In this document: positions 10,835 to 19,840 of the stretch, piece by piece | Layout: each line of letters begins with the position of its first letter | Numbering within the stretch: the stretch's first letter is position 1 | Source: an uncultured Chloroflexales bacterium | GTDB lineage: Bacteria; Chloroflexota; Chloroflexia; Chloroflexales; Chloroflexaceae | Reading direction: 5' to 3' | Length of the DNA: 64,000 nt | NCBI GenBank assembly: GCA_937902315.1 | Contig: CALGUG010000059.1 | Coordinates: forward strand, 620,001-684,000 | Translations under genes and position numbers: made by a program | The notes under the pieces: model-generated | What the model was told of the DNA's origin: nothing | Seen by the model: the letters and a program-made list of their open reading frames with translations, nothing else | Databases searched by the model: none

Positions 10835-10985
10835 ATCGTCTCAAGCTGTCTTTCCTAGGCATACGCTGCTCCTCGCATTCACAGTGCCACTCATCGAACG
10901 TGGTCCACCCCCGACACCATTTCAACTGATCGAGATTCGTTCAAGTTCCTCAGTCCATCCTCCTTTCCCACACTCATCAAGGTGA
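10835..10985 (+). repeat. Diverged direct repeat, copy 1 (coding relic)
   Basis: Aligns with 11270-11440. Shared blocks include GCTGCTCC, TCCACCCCCGACA and CTGATCGAGATTCGTTC. In one frame both read PPPT, two residues, then QLIEIRS, suggesting an ancestral coding sequence that was duplicated and has decayed. Confidence 0.6.
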
Positions 10986-11269
10986 TAAGTACATAAATAA
11001 CACTACCATTTTTTGATTATCTCATTATTTTCCTCTATACTACCTGAAATGGTATGAGGTAAAAATAAAATAGATAAGATAGGGTGTCAACCGCAACATT
11101 ACACGATATTTATATGCCTTGTTGAAGCTTTGGGATTCCTTTTTTCGCTCTTTGATGTTTTTTTATTCATCTTGTGCGAGATGTTTATACCGTAAAATAA
11201 AAAAACGTTACTTACAGAACGCATTCCCCAACTATTGCCCCGCCTCTGCCGATAGGCATACCACCCCAA

Positions 11270-11440
11270 TCCCACCCGATCGCCTCAAGCGGCTTGCCCA
11301 GATAGAGCACGCTGCTCCCCGCCCCGCAGCACCACCGGTGGAACGCGATCCACCCCCGACAGACCGTCAGCTGATCGAGATTCGTTCCTGCGCCTCCATC
11401 ACATGAGCTCTTCCACACACCCGCCTTTTCATCGAAGATC
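11270..11440 (+). repeat. Diverged direct repeat, copy 2 (coding relic)
   Basis: Partner of 10835-10985. The frame reads ...AAPPVERDPPPTDRQLIEIRS before a stop at 11406. The family was not recognised. Confidence 0.6.
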
Positions 11441-11734
11441 ATTGATTGTCATTGAGTCTTCATTGCGTTTCATTGGGTGTCGCGGAACTTTCGTAGCGGA
11501 AGCGAGGCCTGGTCGCTAGGCCAGCAGTGTGGTCGCAGTATCAGCAGTGGGTTGTCACTGGTCGCTGCGGGGCGGGGACCAGCGGCGAAAACATCGAGAG
11601 AGCGGCGGAGGCGGCGACTAAACTGCGAGGACTGATCTGCGGTGTTTACGCGAGGGAGGGGCGAGAGAGACACTATACTAGTGCTTCGGTATCTCCCGCC
11701 CTGATGCGGTTGGTCTGTTTGTCCTAGGAACTGA

Positions 11735-11830
11735 GAAGTATATGCAAAGGTATCTCCAAAGGTATAGGCAAACGTATTCTCCAAAAGGATACTGCAAAGG
11801 GAACTGAAAGGGATAGGGCAAAGGTATCCT
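11735..11830. repeat. Degenerate iteron-like tract
   Basis: Five to seven imperfect units of about 12-16 bp resembling CAAAGGTATCTCC lie end to end, immediately downstream of the minus-strand replication-relaxation-like fragment. The units vary in length and sequence. They could be relic replication iterons or simple-sequence decay. Confidence 0.4.
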
Positions 11831-11836
11831 GCTCTA

Positions 11837-12253
11837 TCACGCTTGTCGGGCCTCTGTCGTACCTCCAGTCACATCACCTGGTATCCAATGTCGTACCAAT
11901 TGTGCCCATGCGTCAACCGATGGAATAAGATTGCCTAGGAGGCTCATCGGTTTGGCAGGACTATCTTTGAGGGTAAGATAGTGCCCCCACAATGCACCAA
12001 AGTCTGCGAGTGTCGCCTTGACAGGCGTTGAGATAACACCCGTTCCATTGGGCCAGCCTTCTTGCCATTCACGAGCAATTTGGGCGGCTCGTCGGCCTGG
12101 TGGGGCTAAGATCACGGGGGTGACAGGTCCGCCAAGGGTCTGCTGATAGTGCTTGCTTGCGGTGAGCTGTCGATAGGTGAGGGCCTTCCCCAACAAGATC
12201 GCGAGCTTCTCGGTGCCTCGGTCTACCTCAACAGCAAAACGGACTGTTACCAT
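11837..12253 (-). pseudogene. 5'-truncated replication-relaxation-like protein fragment
   Basis: The 138-residue frame opens almost directly with EVDRGTEKLA, a motif I associate with the middle of replication-relaxation family proteins. These normally carry an N-terminal winged-helix region before it. Here that region is missing: the frame is closed upstream by a stop a few codons before the apparent ATG, and the upstream DNA gives no matching continuation in the other frames. The remainder (ALTYRQLTASKHY, ILAPPGRRAAQIARE) fits the nuclease-like C-terminal half. The family occurs on plasmids and integrative elements, so this is probably the relic of a mobile replicon. Family assignment is from memory of the motif, not a search. 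Confidence 0.5.
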
Positions 12254-12447
12254 ATCCTCTGTAAAACACCTCAGAAACCTCTACATATAGAGCCAGAAGA
12301 CTACACCTCTATTACAGATCTGCTTGTTGTTCGATACACGCTAACGGATACATGGCTGTTCTTAGCTGGCTTCGTTTTCAAGGCTTTGCGTTTCTTCTAA
12401 CTTGTCTCCATTAAAGGTTACCAATGTGATCAAACAATCTAGCCCTC

Positions 12448-13658
12448 GTGATCGTCTTTGTAGTTACGGTCTTAACTGCACACTTTGTAGATAAAGGTAT
12501 AAGTTACGCAGGCGGTTCTTCTTTTAGCTATCAACTTCAACAAGATAATCCTTGTAGTGGGATCAACTTTCCTTATACGCTGACGGGCGCTACGAATGCT
12601 GAAAGGATTATGAACCTGAATAAGGCGATCGATTGCGCCAATAACAACTCAACTAGTGATGTGATCGATTTGAACGGTCAGAGGCTAATCCTCTGGCTTG
12701 AACTGAACAATGTGACGTGGACGGCGGTGGGCAGCGCTGGCGCGACGCCGAGTGCTGCGAGCGGCTCGGGCGATATTGTCGATCTGGTGAGCCTGCCGGT
12801 CGGTGGCTTGCTTGTCTACACCGTTCAGGCGGAGGTGGACCCGAGCGCTATCGGCACGCTAACCAATACTGCGCGCATTTACATGCCGAGCCCATACCAA
12901 GATACCAACCCAAACGACAACGTAGCGAGCGTTAGTGTGACGGTGCTGCCTGTGCCAACGGCGACCAGTACGCCAACAGCAACACCAACTGCGTCTCCTA
13001 CGAACACTCCGACCACTACGCCAAGCTCGACGGCAACTCGCACTCCGAGCGCGACTTATACAGCAACAGCGACTTATACGCCAAGCCCTACCATGCAGCC
13101 TACGGCTACGCGAACACCAACAGCGATTCCAAGAAACGAGAATTCGGTCTATTTGCCTGTGATCAAGTAAGTTGGCCGCACCGATCTAGTGGCAAAGATC
13201 GTACTCAGGCCCAATAAAACCAACTTTGGAGCGGGTGAGCCAGTCGGGATCGTGGTGACGGTCAGCAATCAAGGCGCTGCGCCAGTCCAGCATTTCTGGG
13301 CCGATCTCTACATCAATCCTTCTAACCAGCTGAAGGTCACAAATCAGATGTGGAACGAGCGCTGTGCTATGATGCCGAGTTATGGTCTGGTATGGAAGAT
13401 TGAGCAGAGCCTTGCGCCGGGTTAAAGCATTTCTTTAACCAGCAAGCTGCCCAAGGCTGCTATGCGATCTGGCCGGGTTGGTTTACCACTGGCGCAAGCG
13501 CTCTCTATGTCGCTAGCTACAATCTGGGCGGCCCGTTTGGAGTCGTGCTTGAGAGCAACGAGACCAATAACCACGCCGAGCTACGCGGCCTGAAGGTGAC
13601 AGGCACTAATCCTGCCCTGCTTGAGTCGCAAACGCCGCAACATCTACGCGCCCGTTAA
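12448..13658 (+). pseudogene. Decayed secreted DUF11/CARDB surface protein
   Basis: The first open part (12448-13170, GTG start) joins a beta-helix-type N-terminus (INFPYTLTGATNAERIM) to the middle of a DUF11 domain (NNVTWTAVGSAG) near 12695-12715, which looks like an internal deletion. A Thr/Pro-rich linker and VYLPVIK follow, then a TAA at 13168. The same frame continues past this stop as a CARDB-like tail (FGAGEPVGIVVTVSNQG) to a second stop at 13423. After a frameshift the tail resumes as YAIWPGWFTTGASALYV and ends at 13658. The 2739-residue protein at 22085-30304 reads through the equivalent points, so both stops and the frameshift are damage. A GTG at 12425 may be the original start, now out of frame. 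The N-terminal 240 residues could still be made. Confidence 0.8.
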
Positions 13659-13845
13659 GACTATAGAAAGACCGGATTTGGTGGAGTGCCAAGTTCGCTC
13701 TCTCTATTTGGCCAATAGAAGGGATGGAGTGCTGCAAGTATGGGAAGTAGCATAGATTCTGCTTACATTACTTTAAATATCGCGAATGATAGATAAGGGC
13801 TGCACATCAAAGCCTAAGTAAGACCTTTTCTTTAGCTTACAGAGC

Positions 13846-14823
13846 CTAAGGTAGCACTACTAGCTTTCCAGTCGCTCTATTGGCTTCCATATCGGCATGG
13901 GCTGTAACGATCTCATCAAGCCGATAGGTTCGATAGAGCGGCACCTTCATTTGTCCAGCAGCGACCATGTCTAAAAATGATTGCAAAACATCGGCGGGCA
14001 GATCTGAGGCTTCGCCGCTATAGGCAGTCAGTCGCACGCCACGAGGTATATAGCCGATCGGATAAAAGTTTGGCACTAACCACTGATTGCTCAGCATTCC
14101 ACTAAAACAGACTACACCATGCAGAGCGGTAGCCTTCAAGGTATCCTGCAGGGTTGGGGTGCCAACGAGTTCAAGGGCTGTGTCTACACCAGTCGGAAAG
14201 ATTGAGCGCACTTGATCGGCGATCTGGCCCGTGTCGATTAGCACATGATCAACACCAAGGGCACGCAGCACTTCAGCTCGCTTGGGCTGCCGTGTGGTAG
14301 AGATTACGCTCAAATCGCGTTGCTTTGCCAAGAGAGCGGCGGTCATACCTACCGACGATGTGCCGCCACGAATAAGCAGCGATTGCCCGGCTTGAATATC
14401 CAGTCCGATGCTTAAAGAGCCATAGGCGGTCTGGAGCATTTCGGGAATGGCTCCAAGGATGTTCCAATCGAGCGAGGAGTGAAAAGGGATAACTTGACTA
14501 GCAGGGACACAAGTGTACTCGGCATAACCGCCGTCGAAAGTGCGGCCCATACCGCCCATCATAGTCGCCACTTGCTGCCCAACCGCGAATTCTCCGCTTG
14601 GCGCGGCCACAACCTCACCCGTTGCTTCGATCCCCAATACGCGCGGAAAGGTTACGCCTTCGGCTAAACCGAGTCGGGTATGTAGCTCTGAACGGTTAAG
14701 CCCAAAGGCCCTTACCCGAATCAGTACCCAGCCTGGCTGTGGAGTTGGAATGGGCAACTCGCGAATCTGCAAGGCTTCTGGAGGACCAGGTGCCTCAAGC
14801 ACAACTGCTCGCATGGTTTCCAT
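13846..14823 (-). CDS. MDR-family NADPH:quinone oxidoreductase-like enzyme
   Basis: 325 residues with an AGGAGG ribosome site six bases before the ATG. The N-terminal GroES-like fold is clear (VLIRVRAFGLNRSELHTRLG, VLGIEATGEV), and the Rossmann nucleotide-binding glycine motif is GGTSSVGMTAALLAK near residue 155. The GHE zinc-binding motif of true alcohol dehydrogenases is replaced by GIEATG and no structural-zinc cysteine cluster is seen. This points to the zinc-free quinone oxidoreductase branch, which reduces quinones or alkenals with NADPH in the cytoplasm. It stands alone: the gene upstream is the MBL/Gfo group far away and the next gene downstream is the pseudogene. The specific substrate is unknown. 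Confidence 0.88.
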   Translation of the reverse strand: METMRAVVLEAPGPPEALQIRELPIPTPQPGWVLIRVRAFGLNRSELHTRLGLAEGVTFPRVLGIEATGEVVAAPSGEFAVGQQVATMMGGMGRTFDGGYAEYTCVPASQVIPFHSSLDWNILGAIPEMLQTAYGSLSIGLDIQAGQSLLIRGGTSSVGMTAALLAKQRDLSVISTTRQPKRAEVLRALGVDHVLIDTGQIADQVRSIFPTGVDTALELVGTPTLQDTLKATALHGVVCFSGMLSNQWLVPNFYPIGYIPRGVRLTAYSGEASDLPADVLQSFLDMVAAGQMKVPLYRTYRLDEIVTAHADMEANRATGKLVVLP

Positions 14824-14942
14824 TGCGCTCCTCCTAGCTCAAAGATAGCCAAAAGCCATCTTGAAGTTTTTCTCGATAACACCTACCTGCCAAAACTAGT
14901 TTTGAGCTTGATTATAAGTCGAGGGCTGTTTTAGGCTTCAGT

Positions 14943-15638
14943 TTAAAGAGTTGGAAGCGGGCCCAGATGATCGAGATCGAAATGATCGATCGGCACTAAG
15001 TACTTGATAATCCCATCCTTGTGACTTATGGTCAAGAGCAATTTCTGCTCGTTCTCATACCACTCAACTGAATTAAGGTGGCCTAGGCTTCGGTCTAACA
15101 CAAGCTCTTTAGAGGTCATTGTATCCTGTTCAAGCAATTTAATTCGATCTTTTTCATCACTACTCATGGCGGAATGAATGTAGACAAAATAACGATCATC
15201 TGACGAGAAGCCTCCAACAAAGATAATCACACCTTCATCGATAAATTGTTCGGAATTATTCTCACGATCGATCAGAAATAGATCGCTATCGAAACTATCA
15301 TGCGGCCTTGGATGTTCCCTAAGTCTTGTTTGCATAACAAGCTGAGCATTGTGAGACATCTTTGTCTCCCAAGGATAACCAGAACCAATCGTTGCAAACT
15401 CTAAACTAGTAGGATCGAATAGTTCATAATTTGCAGTCTGATTCCCGACATCCATATCGATTATTCGCAAAACAATACCTGCTACATTCCATTCTTGCAG
15501 CTTGAACCGCTTGCGACGGGTATAGTTTGGCCATTGGGAAGAGTGAAATGCTTGGCGAAGCACCCCATCCTCAAGATCAACAATAAAAACCGCATAATTC
15601 TCTTGATTTAGATAGACTTGAGTGGAATTGATATATCG
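14943..15638 (-). pseudogene. 5'-truncated beta-propeller-like (TolB/WD-type) remnant
   Basis: A GTG at 15563 would give 206 residues, but the frame is open and protein-like for another 25 codons upstream (reading NQENYAVFIVDLEDG) until a TGA at 15639. The visible blades (YELFDPTS, DLFLIDREN, FSSDDRYFVYIHS, EWYENEQKLLLTIS) are typical of a secreted propeller whose N-terminal signal and first blades are missing. No better upstream frame is seen. It is most likely the 3' end of a longer gene broken by deletion; a short functional protein is less likely. Confidence 0.55.
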
Positions 15639-15838
15639 TCAGAAAACCTCTTCAATCAGCTCAAATCTTCATTTGGTTTTGGTATTGCGGTATATGTAGA
15701 AAAGCTGATCTCAATGCTGAGAATTCAGCACTTTAAGCGGATTTGTTAGCAAAGCTGATAGCGATCTCGCCATCACTATTGTGCTGAAAGCCAAAAAGAG
15801 ACCAAGATCTAGAGGCATTAGCCAATTAAGAACATAAA

Positions 15839-15871
15839 AACGAGGAGGCTTCTGCGCTAAGCCTCCTCGTT
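15839..15871 (-). terminator. Intrinsic terminator of the PIG-L gene
   Basis: A 13-bp perfect stem (15839-15851 with 15859-15871, seven-base loop) runs into a T tract on the minus strand, 20 bases after the deacetylase stop codon. Confidence 0.85.
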
Positions 15872-15891
15872 CTGCTAGAGCTTTGATCTAT

Positions 15892-16626
15892 TTAGAAGTT
15901 TTCGGTGCGGTGGAAGACTTCGGCATAGCTCATGCCGTAGGCTTGGCCTAGGCTGGCGAGTCGTTTGCGCACATTCTCTTCGACGCGCTCGAAGTTGGCG
16001 CCAAGCTGGCTATCGTGCGCGCGCAGAGCGGCGATCTTCTGCTCGATCGTCTCGCTGACATCGATCGCATAGTTTGGCTCGGGGGTACCGCCGATATAGA
16101 ACTCGCGAATTTTGTGGGGCTTCAAACCCTCCTCCAACAGTTCGGGGAAGTCCCAGGGGTTTTGCGAGGCCGGGTAGGCCGCAGCCAGAGTCGCTTGGGC
16201 CGCCGCCAGATGGTCGGGGTGCGAAGCTGCGATCGAGAGCTGTGGCTTCCAAGAGCGCTCGGGGGTTTGGCAGATCAAACGGGTCGGGCGGATGCGGCGC
16301 ATCTGACGTACCAGCTCGCGGCGCAGCTCGATGGTGGGTTGCAGCACGCCATCGGGTAAGTCGAGGAAGATGACATCGCGCAGCCCTAAGATCTTGGCGG
16401 CTTCCAACTGCTCTTTATGGCGCGTTTCGGTGATCTTGCGACGAGCTTCGGGGCCGACATCGGTAGCCTCGTCGGGGCCGCCGCCCGAAGCATCGGTACA
16501 AACTACCAAATAGACATCCCAGCCTTCACGGGCCCAAGCGGCCATCGTTCCGCCGCACATAAACTCAGCATCATCGGGGTGTGCCACAACAACCATGGCA
16601 ACACGTGATTCCTGCTCACTCATCAT
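15892..16626 (-). CDS. PIG-L family zinc-dependent deacetylase
   Basis: 244 residues. The family signature AHPDDAEF at residues 15-22 supplies the zinc ligands His16 and Asp19, and the second metal motif is ASHPDHLAAAQ in the middle of the protein. Family members remove acetyl groups from N-acetylglucosaminyl conjugates (for example GlcNAc-PI, mycothiol and bacillithiol precursors, or antibiotic sugars). No neighbouring thiol-biosynthesis gene is present, though a cysteine synthase gene is divergently placed 200 bases away, so a link to low-molecular-weight thiol metabolism is possible. The first of two adjacent ATG codons is used, after AAGGA. It has its own terminator. Confidence 0.9.
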   Translation of the reverse strand: MMSEQESRVAMVVVAHPDDAEFMCGGTMAAWAREGWDVYLVVCTDASGGGPDEATDVGPEARRKITETRHKEQLEAAKILGLRDVIFLDLPDGVLQPTIELRRELVRQMRRIRPTRLICQTPERSWKPQLSIAASHPDHLAAAQATLAAAYPASQNPWDFPELLEEGLKPHKIREFYIGGTPEPNYAIDVSETIEQKIAALRAHDSQLGANFERVEENVRKRLASLGQAYGMSYAEVFHRTENF

Positions 16627-16737
16627 TCGTTCCTTGATTCGACTAGAGAAAAGTAGTTTGATGTAGGCTTACGGTATCAGGAATAACGATGCTTGTCAAA
16701 CCAAATGCTGTCTATGAGAAAGAGGTAGTTAATTTAT

Positions 16738-16766
16738 TTGATTGTCTTTATGAAGTAAGCTATACT
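16738..16766 (+). promoter_or_regulatory. Sigma70-type promoter for the cysteine synthase gene
   Basis: TTGATT at 16738-16743 and TATACT at 16761-16766 are separated by 17 bases, giving a start site near 16773 and a leader of about 53 bases. Confidence 0.65.
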
Positions 16767-16825
16767 ATAAGCAGAAGCAAGATAATATAGATTGATTTTG
16801 GCATATACAAGCGAAGAGGAACTGT

Positions 16826-17779
16826 ATGATATCGACACCAGAGGTCGCTTTTGATTCTCGCAGCCGCGTTTTAGATCTGGTAGGGAACACCCCGCTGCTT
16901 CAGTTGGCGCGGGTCGCACCCGATATTTCGCCCAAGGTGCGAATCTATGCCAAAGCTGAATGGTATAATCCGGGTGGGTCGGTCAAAGATCGGCCCGTGC
17001 TGTGGATGCTGCGTGATGCCGAGCAGCGCGGCTTGCTGCGCCCCGGCGTGCAGATCGCCGATGCGACCAGCGGCAACACCGGAATCGCCTATGCGACCTT
17101 GGGCGCGGCTCTGGGTTACGGAGTGACTCTGGCCATGCCTGCCAATGCTAGCGCCGAGCGCAAGCGGATTCTGCGCGCCCTCGGCACCAACCTGATCTTG
17201 ACCGATGCCAGCGAGGGTATCGACGGCTCGATCAGCGCGATTCGCGAGTTGGTGGCGAGCGACCCTGAGCGCTACTTCTACCCCGATCAGTTCAACAATC
17301 CGGCCAACCCTGCGGCCCACTACAACACCACTGGCGTCGAGATCTGGCAGCAGACCGGCGGCCAAGTGAGCCACTTTGTGGCCGCGATGGGCACCAGCGG
17401 CACCTTTATGGGCACCTCGCGTCGTCTGCGCGAGTACAACCCCGCCATCAAGCTGATCGCGGTGCAGCCCGATGGCCCCTACCACGCTCTGGAAGGCGTC
17501 AAGCATATGGCGAGCACGATCTATGTGCCCGGCATCTACGACCCCAAGCTGCCCGATGAGGAAGAGATCGTGACCAGCGAAGAGGCGCTGCAGATGGTCG
17601 GTCAGTTGGCGCGCAGCGAAGGGCTGATGGTGGGCGTTTCGGCGGCGGCCAATGTGGCTGCGGCCATCCGCGTGGCGCGCCGCCTCGAAGAGGGCGTTGT
17701 GGTGACCATCCTCTGCGATAGCGCGGCTCGCTATTTGAGCGAACCGTTTTGGGATGATCTGAACGCCCAACAACAGTAG
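16826..17779 (+). CDS. PLP-dependent cysteine synthase family protein
   Basis: 317 residues. The PLP lysine is Lys54 in NPGGSVKDR, the substrate loop is TSGNTGIAYA, and the phosphate-binding glycine-rich loop corresponds to GTSGTFMG. These identify the O-acetylserine sulfhydrylase / cystathionine beta-synthase fold. The lack of a C-terminal CBS pair and the length fit cysteine synthase (CysK/CysM type), which makes cysteine from O-acetylserine or O-phosphoserine and a sulfur donor. Which donor or carrier protein is used cannot be read from the sequence. The ATG follows AGAGGA, and a good promoter lies upstream. It diverges from the deacetylase. Confidence 0.9.
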   Translation: MISTPEVAFDSRSRVLDLVGNTPLLQLARVAPDISPKVRIYAKAEWYNPGGSVKDRPVLWMLRDAEQRGLLRPGVQIADATSGNTGIAYATLGAALGYGVTLAMPANASAERKRILRALGTNLILTDASEGIDGSISAIRELVASDPERYFYPDQFNNPANPAAHYNTTGVEIWQQTGGQVSHFVAAMGTSGTFMGTSRRLREYNPAIKLIAVQPDGPYHALEGVKHMASTIYVPGIYDPKLPDEEEIVTSEEALQMVGQLARSEGLMVGVSAAANVAAAIRVARRLEEGVVVTILCDSAARYLSEPFWDDLNAQQQ

Positions 17780-17900
17780 AACTATTTCGCTCTGCTGAAG
17801 CTCAAAAGCTCCAGAAGCGGTCGGTTGGGGCTAGAAGCATGTCGATTTCGCTTGAAGGCCTGCGCTCGCCGGCGGATACGCCCTCTTGGTTGGAGCGAGC

Positions 17901-17962
17901 TGTTGATAGCCGAAGGCGGACGCGCTAGAAGCCGAATGGGAGCTAGCAGCCTCGCCGCCTGA
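17901..17962 (+). repeat. R1 repeat, copy 1
   Basis: Contains the R1 core GCCGAAGGCGGACGCGCTAG and the GAAGCCGAATGG extension, between the cysteine synthase and oxidoreductase genes. Confidence 0.85.
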
Positions 17963-17986
17963 ATTGTAAACATAGCGAGCAAAGAG

Positions 17987-18024
17987 AAAGAGCGTTTCCG
18001 CCGACAGATGGGGAAACGCTCTTT
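17987..18024 (-). terminator. Terminator of the Gfo/Idh/MocA gene
   Basis: A 13-bp stem (17987-17999 with 18012-18024) sits just after the minus-strand stop codon. An outer pair GAATTGTAAA / TTTACAATTC (17961-17970, 18022-18031) could form an alternative larger structure. Confidence 0.75.
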
Positions 18025-18035
18025 ACAATTCGGGC

Positions 18036-19028
18036 CTAGAGTGTCACCCAAGCGCTGTCAGCATTGCTCTTGAGAATGGATTCGATCACGCGCATATTGT
18101 TGACAGCGTCTTCGAGCGGTGTAAAGACGGGAGTGTCGTTTAAGATCGCCTGCGAGAAGAGCTCGCCCTGCAGCATGTATTGATCGACCGTATCGAACTG
18201 AATCTCGTCGATCTTGCCGTCGTGCTGATACCAGAGCTTGCAGGGGCGGTCGTTGGGTGCGTTGAAGGGGATTTCGATTTCGATGCGGCCTTGGGTGCCG
18301 AAAATGTTGACGCGCTGATAGCCCGCTAGCTGGGTCGAGCAGGTGAAGGTGGCGTTGCAGCCGTCGCCGAAATCGAGGATGCCCGATGCCAGGCGGTCGG
18401 TCTTGAAGTCGGGGTCGAAGTCGGCGATGCCCAGAACGCGCTGCGGCTCTTTGCCGAAGATAAAGCGCGACAGCGAGATGTTGTAGCAGCCGATGTCCAT
18501 CAAACCGCCGCCGCCGATCTCGGCTTGGTTGCGGATGTTGTTGGGGTCGTTGTTGTAGTAGGAGAAGAAGGACTGGATGGTGCGCAGTTCGCCGATGCCG
18601 CCTTCGTCGACGATCTGTTTGGCGCGCTGCCACTGGGGGTGATGGCGGTACATAAAGGCTTCCATCACCTTGATCTTGGGGTGCTGGCGCGCCACTTCGA
18701 GCAGCTGCTGGGCCTCGGCGCTGCTGAGCGCGATCGGTTTTTCGCACAAGACGTGCTTGCCAGCTTCGATGGCTTTGATGGTGAGCGGAACGTGCAGGTG
18801 ATTGGGAAGCGGATTGTAGATCGCGTCGATCTCGGGGTCGGCCAGCAGCTCTTCGTACGAGCCGTAGGCGCGCGGAATGCCCAGATGGGCCGCCACCTCT
18901 TGGGCGCGTGCCAGATCGCGCGAGGCCAAGGCCAGCAGTTCGATCGATTCGCCCTGCTTCATCGCCGGAAGCACCTTTTCGACGCCGATTTTGGCGGTGC
19001 TGATCATACCCCATCGTACCTTGCCCAT
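18036..19028 (-). CDS. Gfo/Idh/MocA family NAD(P)-dependent oxidoreductase
   Basis: 330 residues. An N-terminal Rossmann fold opens with VRWGMISTAKIG, the catalytic EKP motif is in HVLCEKPIALS, and the C-terminal dimerisation half carries GGGGLMDIGCYNI. The last motif is typical of D-xylose/trans-dihydrodiol dehydrogenase-like members, so sugar or polyol oxidation is likely, with the substrate open. The ATG at 19028 follows AAGGAG with a six-base spacer. The gene is monocistronic, ending in its own hairpin, and is preceded by an R1 repeat and the MBL-fold gene on the same strand about 200 bases away. Confidence 0.9.
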   Translation of the reverse strand: MGKVRWGMISTAKIGVEKVLPAMKQGESIELLALASRDLARAQEVAAHLGIPRAYGSYEELLADPEIDAIYNPLPNHLHVPLTIKAIEAGKHVLCEKPIALSSAEAQQLLEVARQHPKIKVMEAFMYRHHPQWQRAKQIVDEGGIGELRTIQSFFSYYNNDPNNIRNQAEIGGGGLMDIGCYNISLSRFIFGKEPQRVLGIADFDPDFKTDRLASGILDFGDGCNATFTCSTQLAGYQRVNIFGTQGRIEIEIPFNAPNDRPCKLWYQHDGKIDEIQFDTVDQYMLQGELFSQAILNDTPVFTPLEDAVNNMRVIESILKSNADSAWVTL

Positions 19029-19151
19029 ACAATTCTCCTTACAATTTTCAGTAGCCGTGCTTGTGAAAAATCAGTATACCCGAGAACGCGCCGCGCTGTG
19101 ACAGCCGAGTACACAAGCGCTTGAGAGCACGCTGCTTTTGTTTGCTCTCTT

Positions 19152-19212
19152 GGCGGAGGGGTCCTAACCTTCCATTCAGCTTCTAGCGCGTCCGCCTTCG
19201 GCTATCAACAGG
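19152..19212 (-). repeat. R1 repeat, copy 2
   Basis: Reverse-orientation copy of the R1 core between the oxidoreductase and MBL-fold genes. Confidence 0.85.
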
Positions 19213-19234
19213 GGTTGCCTACATTCAGGGGCTA

Positions 19235-19840
19235 TCAGAGTGCGTCGATCAGCCTTTGAATATAGCTTCGTTGGATCACTGGCCCGTGGCCCGGGTAGAT
19301 CTGCTGAGCGCCTTTGGCGAGGATGGTTCGCCAGCTTGCGAGCACTTGGCCGCCTGCTTCGTCGGCTTGGTAGGGCGGCGGTAGGTCGCCGGTAAAAGCT
19401 TTGCCATCGTCGAGGATGAGGCTCAGGCTGTCGTCGGAGTGGCCGGGCGTGGCGATGATCTCGCCTTGAATTCCGATGCTGGCCAAGAAGGCGCGGCTCT
19501 CGGCAAAGCTGATCACGCGGTTATCGTCGAGGCGAATCGGCTGGTAGTTGTGTTCCGCTTTGAGGTAGCCGCCCAACTGCGGGATGGCTGCCAGTTGCTC
19601 TTCGAGCACGATCAGCGTCAGACCTGCGTTCTTGAGCTCTTGAGCTAATCCGGCGTGGTCGGGATGGTAGTGGGTCACGAGCAGATAGCCGATCTGCTTG
19701 AGCTGGAGGTCGTAGCTGTTGAGCCTATGCTGGAGCTTCGCCAGGGTTTGCGGGAAGCCGATATCTACCAAGAGCGCTTTGGGTTGGGCCAGCAGGAGGT
19801 AGTAGTTGGTCGAATCATAGCCCAGATTGAGATAGTGCAT
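19235..19840 (-). CDS. MBL-fold metallohydrolase
   Basis: The metal-binding motif THYHPDH lies at residues 56-62, with later ligands in TPGHSDDS, FTGDLPP and YPGHGP. Together these form the complete binuclear metal site of the metallo-beta-lactamase fold. Family members hydrolyse thioesters, lactones, phosphodiesters or glutathione conjugates; the substrate here is not identifiable. I chose the ATG at 19840 because the encoded protein then begins MHYLNLGYDSTNYYLL, the usual family N-terminus, after a GGAAGG-like ribosome site. The frame stays open up to 19918, but the extra 26 residues are charged and non-conserved in appearance. Confidence 0.85.
   Translation of the reverse strand: MHYLNLGYDSTNYYLLLAQPKALLVDIGFPQTLAKLQHRLNSYDLQLKQIGYLLVTHYHPDHAGLAQELKNAGLTLIVLEEQLAAIPQLGGYLKAEHNYQPIRLDDNRVISFAESRAFLASIGIQGEIIATPGHSDDSLSLILDDGKAFTGDLPPPYQADEAGGQVLASWRTILAKGAQQIYPGHGPVIQRSYIQRLIDAL

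Larger units (their letters stand above)
10351..11836. other. Gene-poor region with decayed duplicated remnants
   Basis: No convincing gene is present. 10381-10830 is A+T rich with nothing recognisable. About 10835-10985 and 11270-11440 are diverged copies of one sequence, both preserving the reading PPPT..QLIEIRS, so they are probably relics of a coding region. About 11735-11830 is a degenerate tract of CAAAGGTAT-like units. The short open frames here look fortuitous. Confidence 0.6.

Noticed and set aside
12149..12400. 83-codon plus-strand frame before the decayed surface gene
   Set aside because: Overlaps the replication-relaxation-like fragment in antisense, and its product has no recognisable features.
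16871..17773. 300-codon minus-strand open frame
   Set aside because: Antisense to the cysteine synthase gene, whose plus-strand product has all catalytic motifs.
17782..18051. 89-codon minus-strand frame after the cysteine synthase
   Set aside because: Made of R1 repeat and terminator sequence; similar R1-derived frames recur at other copies.
18058..19032. 324-codon minus-strand open frame overlapping the oxidoreductase
   Set aside because: Same strand but a different frame; Arg/Pro/Ser-rich with no motif, while the 18036-19028 frame is a complete Gfo/Idh/MocA enzyme.
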